Assembly (NCBI GenBank): GCA_003990745.1
Contig: RBNI01001028.1
Coordinates: 1-24,935, forward strand
Direction: 5' to 3'
From: Jimgerdemannia flammicorona
Taxonomy: Eukaryota; Mucoromycota; Endogonomycetes; Endogonales; Endogonaceae
DNA length: 24,935 nucleotides
Under the pieces are notes generated by a model. The model had not been told where the DNA came from, did not search any database, and saw only the letters and a program-made list of their open reading frames with translations. Of this stretch, positions 21,151 through 24,935 are shown piece after piece. The position numbers and the translations under genes are program-made. Each line of letters starts with the position of its first letter. Position 1 is the first letter of the stretch.

Positions 21151-21697
21151 TGTCATGTAGTGGTCGCTGAGTCCTTCAAATATGCCAGATTCTCTTCAAG
21201 GAATATCTCTTAGACTAACTCAAGTTTGTTATAAGCAAGTTCTTATTGGAGTGCCTTCCCAAGGTCTTATAGTCCTCAAACTTCTTACCTTTAACTGTCT
21301 TGTTATCTCTTAGATTGCTTGCAAGGAAGTGTGTGTATTGCACTGAGAGGAACTGACTTTATTTCAGAGGAAATAAGAGGGGTATTTATACAAAATATAA
21401 TTCAATGGTTGCTAAGGTATAAAGCTAAATATAAATTCCAATAACTAAAATTACTAAGTTCCAAGGCTGGCATTATTTGGTATCACAACAAAATACCGGT
21501 GCTGGCATTATCCAGTGTTACATGAGAATACCAGTGCTGGAACAATTTTGCGTCACCTCAGAATGCCAGTGCTGGCATTATCTGGTGTTATATGAGAATA
21601 CCAGTGCTGGAACAATTTCGCATCACCTCAGAATGCCGGTGCTGGCATTATCTGGTGTTACATGAGAATACCAGTGCTGGCATTATGCAGTGTAACA
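21151..21697 (-). repeat. 3' LTR of the younger Gypsy element
   Basis: 547 bp, TG at 21151 and CA at 21697 on the plus strand; in sense it opens TGTTACACTGC and closes ACATGACA. The U3 part contains the 35-bp tandem array. TATAAATACCCC (TATAAAT at 21390-21384) is followed 27 bp later by AATAAA (21363-21358). The left edge is fixed because the intron sequence shared with introns 4 and 5 stops exactly there. Confidence 0.82.
21461..21697. repeat. 35-bp tandem repeats in the LTR U3, alternating two forms
   Basis: About 6.8 units. Form A resembles AGTGCTGGCATTATCTGGTG plus TTACATGAGAATACC; form B resembles AGTGCTGGAACAATTTCGCA plus TCACCTCAGAATGCC. The order is A-A-B-A-B-A-A', so the middle is a 70-bp higher-order unit. 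The final unit supplies the LTR terminus. Upstream of a TATA box, repeats of this kind often act as enhancers; that is inference. Confidence 0.88.
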
Positions 21698-21703
21698 AAG
21701 AAC

Positions 21704-22519
21704 TTAGAGTAGAAAGTTCAGGATCATGGGGGCTTCTTCATCATCATCATCATCATCACTGAAGGAGATGAGATCCGCGAATTCATCATGCAGGTCGCAC
21801 ATTTCACGTACTTCGGGTATGTCATGCGGGATGATGTCATCGATGACGTCATCACGTTCGGCAGTGGCAGGAAAATCTGGGGCTCTCCAGTCTATGAGGT
21901 TCTCTTCCACAAAATAGGGGACAAATGTGGGGTCTTGGAGAGATCTAATCCGGATGCTTGGGCCTTGGAATACTGAGATCAATCCTTGCAGGAATTGGTC
22001 TGAGTTGTCCTGAAGGAGGGGATGCCAGAAGTCTTCTACTTCTTCACTGTTGAGGGTGATAGTGGACTGGGCTTCTGTAGCCACCCTGGCTTCTAGTGCA
22101 TTGATACGGCAGGATGACAGGTCTCTGAAATCTGAGACTCTAACATACTCCAAGTTGGGGATCGACCATGGTGCATGCCTGAAGATCTGATGGATCTTCT
22201 TAGCTGTCCTTGTTTCGCGTATGTCCATGGGGGTAGCATCTTACAGCTCTTGGGTGCTGGCCTGTGGGAACTCCTGGCAGAGGAGGTTTCCTATTTCGTA
22301 CTCCTGCCACATTTGGAGGCATTCAGTAGCAATGGTGATCCTTGTTTCCATTTCATGGCGGTAAAGAATAAAGTGGTAGGGGTCTGCAGTACCCAGGTTG
22401 ACACTAGGAGTCCTTCTTGAGCGGGTCCTCATGGCTCTTCTGATGTCTTGGAACATCCTTTCTTCAACCGAGGTGCCTTGGTGGTTCCTTGACCTTGAGG
22501 TTTGGCAGGCGGCAGGCAT
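21704..22519 (-). pseudogene. Extra Gypsy ORF (ORF3) between pol and the 3' LTR, one stop
   Basis: The frame from the ATG at 22519 (MPAACQTSRSRNHQG) runs about 271 codons to 21704 with a single in-frame TAA after residue 92, which a CAA to TAA change would explain; after the stop the same phase continues as DATPMDIRETRTAKK. The product is hydrophilic, with an Arg-rich part near residues 26-36, no signal peptide, no membrane segment and no zinc knuckle, so it is neither an envelope nor a second Gag by sequence. It ends in an acidic block (six Asp and two Glu, coded by a GAT run at 21737-21760) followed by MILNFLL. The homologue at 16955-17653 shares the middle and the acidic-ILNF end. A TATAAAAG-like element lies about 80 bp upstream. 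Function unknown. Confidence 0.75.
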
Positions 22520-23075
22520 TTCGTTTGTGGTAAGTCTTTGAGCTATTTTGGGATTGGTGGTTCTTGTTGGTTGCTGCTACTGCGGTTCCTTGATCCTTCT
22601 TTTATATTCTTCAGGATGCTTGTGCTGTGGTCACAATGACTCACAGTTGGTCATTATTGCTCATCTCATATGCCGTATGATCTTCTCGTGCTCTGATCTA
22701 GTGGCTTTGCAAGGAAAGGCTATCTCCTGTGCTGATGTCATCATTCTGGGGTCACTGTTACATCTTCCTCCTGAATAAAGATCTTCCTGAGCATCCTTAT
22801 TCATTGGTCCAGTCCTGAAAAATTTGCTGATCCCATAACCTCTGGCAAGGGGTCGAAAAGTGGTATTTATGGGCTGGCATCTTCCCTTTGTATTTTGGCA
22901 TGATGGTGAAGGGTCGCTCCCTTCATATAGAGCAAGGGCCTAATTCTGATCTTGACCAATCAGTTGACGGTTCGAACTCCTCTGACTGCAAAAGTCTCAC
23001 GGATGAGTAGCTGCCAGTGCCATATCCCTTAGAGAATGGTCCAGACAAATAGCCTGCTGGTCATGGGACATGCTG
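22520..23075 (-). other. Spacer between pol and ORF3
   Basis: No convincing gene on either strand. Reading toward ORF3, the minus strand contains ATATAAAAGAAGG (about 22608-22596), roughly 80 bp before the ORF3 ATG. That could be an internal promoter, so ORF3 might have its own transcript, but this is only suggestive. Confidence 0.4.
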
Positions 23076-24272
23076 TTATGATTCGCGGACTAGAACCTCA
23101 CGGGTGGTCATCACATTTTGCTTCTCTTGTATAGGTTCATGGTACTTCTTGAGTCTGTTCCTGTGTACCGTAGTAGGCAGTATGGTCCCTGAGATTTTTC
23201 TAAGCCAGAAGGTAGTTCCCTTGATATCTTGCACATAGAAGGGTCCTTCCCATTTGGGCTCCAGTTTTCGTGACCATGAGGCTTCTACCATATTTCAATA
23301 CAGTAGAACCTTTTCTCCAATTTGGATGGGTTCTAGGGCCTTGTGATTCTTTTCCATATTCTTCCTTGTCAGCGCTTGTGACTTGGTGATGTAATCTTCA
23401 GCCTTCTTCCTGATTTGGTGTAGTCTCCGGATTTCTGCATCAACCCGTCTCCAAGTTAGGTTTAGATTTGTGGCTGAGGTTCCATCAGAATCTTCTTCTC
23501 CAAAGAGCAGCTCTCTTGGGGTAAAATGTGTGCTCTGTGACCGTATGTCTCGTAAGACAGAGAGGGCAGTTGGGAGGTAGTTATCCCAATTCTCATATGT
23601 CTCTGAGATCTTTGCTAGGATATTCTTGAGGGTCTTGTTGGTTCTTTCTGTCTGTCCATTTCCTTGAGGGTGGTATGCAGTGGTCTTGATGTGCTGGATC
23701 TTGTATTTCTGATATATTATTTCATGGAATCCATTGACAAATTCCATGCCACGGTCTGTGGTGATTTGCTTCAGTATCTTGTAGCAGCAGATGATTTCTC
23801 GATGCAAGAAGTCGGCTATAGAGAGGGCATTGGCTTCTTGTAATGCTCCTGCCTCTATCCATTTGGTGAAGAGGTCTACGATAACTATAATATAGCGGTT
23901 TCCTGATAGTGTTACTGATAGTGGCCCAATGATATCTATTGCGATGTAGTGGAAGGGGATAGGCTCAATTCTTGATGACCTGGGTGCCTGGTCTTGCTGA
24001 TCTTGTTTCTGTTTTTGGCACTTGTCACACCCTTTGACAAATTGGCACAGGTCTTCTTCCATCTTGGGCCACCACATAGTTCTTCTTGCCTTGTCATATG
24101 TGTTGGTTCCTCCTAAGTGTCCTTGCTCGTGTACTTCCTTTATTACTTGATACTTCTTGTGTTCAGGTATTACTAGCTTTTCTCCTTTTCTGAGTGTAGT
24201 GTTGTCTAATTCAAACTGTTTCCAAGTCCGGTTGATGATAGTGATTGTCCAGGGTTCGAGGTGGTTGGGCAT
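23076..24272 (-). pseudogene. Gypsy integrase with C-terminal region, one stop
   Basis: From the ATG at 24272 the frame has 325 codons, then a TGA at 23292-23294 (VLLY, stop, NMVEAS), then 71 more codons in phase to 23076. The N-terminal zinc finger has H48, H52, C82 and C85. The catalytic triad is complete: D113 (AIDIIGPLS), D173 (TTDRGMEF) and E209 (NGQTERTNK), with exactly 35 residues between the last two. The C-terminal part has KLEPKWEGPFYV and HRNRLKKYHEP, the SH3-like end region of Gypsy integrases; I see no chromodomain. Integrase inserts the cDNA into the genome. The stop lies after the catalytic core. The ATG is an internal Met of the polyprotein, not a true start. Confidence 0.88.
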
Positions 24273-24324
24273 CTTCTGCTATCCAAGGTAGCTGATTAAT
24301 CCATAGTATAGCTCCTTATTCATG

Positions 24325-24935
24325 TTAAATGGTCTTGATGGGGGTGTTTCGGAGTATCCTTGAGAGTGCATCGGCATTGGTGTTGGTCTTTCCTGAGCAG
24401 TACTTGACAGTACAGTCATACTCTTGTAGCCTATAGATCCATCTGGCATATATTCCTTTGGGGTTCAGAGTGTGGAATAGCCAGGCAAGAGTGGAATGGT
24501 CTGTTTGAATAGTGAAGTGTTTCCCAGCTAGGTAGTAGTGGAACTTGTCTACTGCCCAGACTACTGCTAAGCATTCAAGCTTGTATGACTCGTAGTTCTG
24601 TTCTGCTCTGCGGGTACCTCAGCTTGCATAGGAGATGACATATTCATGTCTATCTTTCTTCTGAGCTAGGACTGCTCCAAGTCCTACTGCACTTGCATCT
24701 GTCTGCAGGATGAATTCTAGGTTCCAGTCTGGTCTTCTGAGGATGGGTGCTTGGGTCAACCTGGTCTTGAGTTCATTGAAGGTTTCTTGGTGCTCCTTGG
24801 TCCATTCAAATTTGGTCTCCTTCTTCAGTAGCTCGTAGATAGGTGCTGCAATGTTGGAGTATCCTTTGATGAATCTTCTGTAGTAGCTGGCCAGTCCAAG
24901 GAAGACATGGACTTCTGTGGTTGTTCTGGGTCTCG
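24325..24935 (-). pseudogene. Gypsy RT C-terminal end and RNase H, partial at the window edge
   Basis: Entering at 24935, the minus strand reads a late RT motif FLGLASYYRRFIKGYSNIAA, then TKFEWTKEHQETFNELK, then RNase H with LQTDASAVGLGAVLAQ (first Asp), LECLAVVWAVDKFHYYL (Glu), TDHSTLAWLF (second Asp) and TNTNADALSR (last Asp). A TGA at 24621-24619 follows YAS; a CGA to TGA change would explain it. The frame ends in TAA at 24325, and the link to the integrase frame needs a phase change within 24273-24324. RNase H removes the RNA strand during cDNA synthesis. RT motifs YVDD and earlier lie beyond the window. Confidence 0.88.

Larger units (their letters stand above)
21151..24935 (-). mobile_element. 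Younger minus-strand Gypsy element, runs off the right edge
   Basis: From the left edge: a 3' LTR (21151-21697), an extra ORF (22519-21704), a 556-bp spacer, then integrase (24272-23076) and RT/RNase H (24935-24325) in the Gypsy order RT, RH, IN. The 5' LTR, gag and most of RT lie beyond the window. The sequence is not AT-biased and is broken by only a few stops, so it is much younger than the plus-strand Gypsy remnant. It sits in intron 6 of the LRR gene; the 5 bp before it are TTTAT, whose duplicate should follow the distant end. Confidence 0.9.

Noticed and set aside
21461..21697. CRISPR-like array of regularly spaced repeats
   Set aside because: The units are contiguous 35-bp tandem repeats without unique spacers and lie inside an LTR; the organism is eukaryotic.
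22960..22985. tRNA-like B box GGTTCGAACTCC
   Set aside because: No A box, anticodon arm or acceptor pairing could be placed around it; a chance match within the Gypsy spacer.

Overview
The window looks like a repeat-rich stretch of a filamentous fungal genome, probably an ascomycete. The grounds are short GT-AG introns (74-87 bp) with a CTGAC branch-point-like motif, a TTAGGG-type interstitial tract, an endonuclease/RT LINE with two ORFs, Copia and Gypsy LTR retrotransposons, and repeat DNA eroded almost entirely by C/T and G/A transitions, as RIP or deamination of methylated cytosine would leave. The species cannot be named from the sequence.

Layout. 1-858 is a degenerate 20-bp minisatellite interrupted by a C15/A26 tract. 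930-1180 holds direct and inverted copies of a GGCCTTAAATTTA word. 1235-7110 is a full-length minus-strand LINE with a poly(A) tail, bounded by a perfect 14-bp target-site duplication; its ORF1 and ORF2 are broken mainly by stop codons. 7125-18640 is a very AT-rich, CpG-poor block of nested, decayed retrotransposons: a complete minus-strand Copia element (8696-13833, 130-bp LTRs) sits in an older plus-strand Gypsy element, which also contains the 5' part of a second LINE copy (about 15720-16952).

18650-19760 is a CpG-retaining island with a frameshifted, F-box-like reading frame on the minus strand. It abuts an LTR-like segment (19760-20130). At 20229-21150 lies the 5' part of a leucine-rich-repeat gene in which each 28-residue repeat is one 84-bp exon and the introns are near copies of each other. 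The gene is cut inside its sixth intron by the 3' LTR of a younger minus-strand Gypsy element (21151 to beyond the window end). That element carries RT/RNase H and integrase and, unusually, an extra ORF between pol and the 3' LTR.

The two most interesting items are the exon-per-repeat LRR array, where introns are more alike than exons and variation falls at the predicted ligand-facing positions, and the extra Gypsy ORF, which is recognisable in two widely diverged elements. No intact host gene is complete in this window. Reading frames were followed by eye; no database search was possible.
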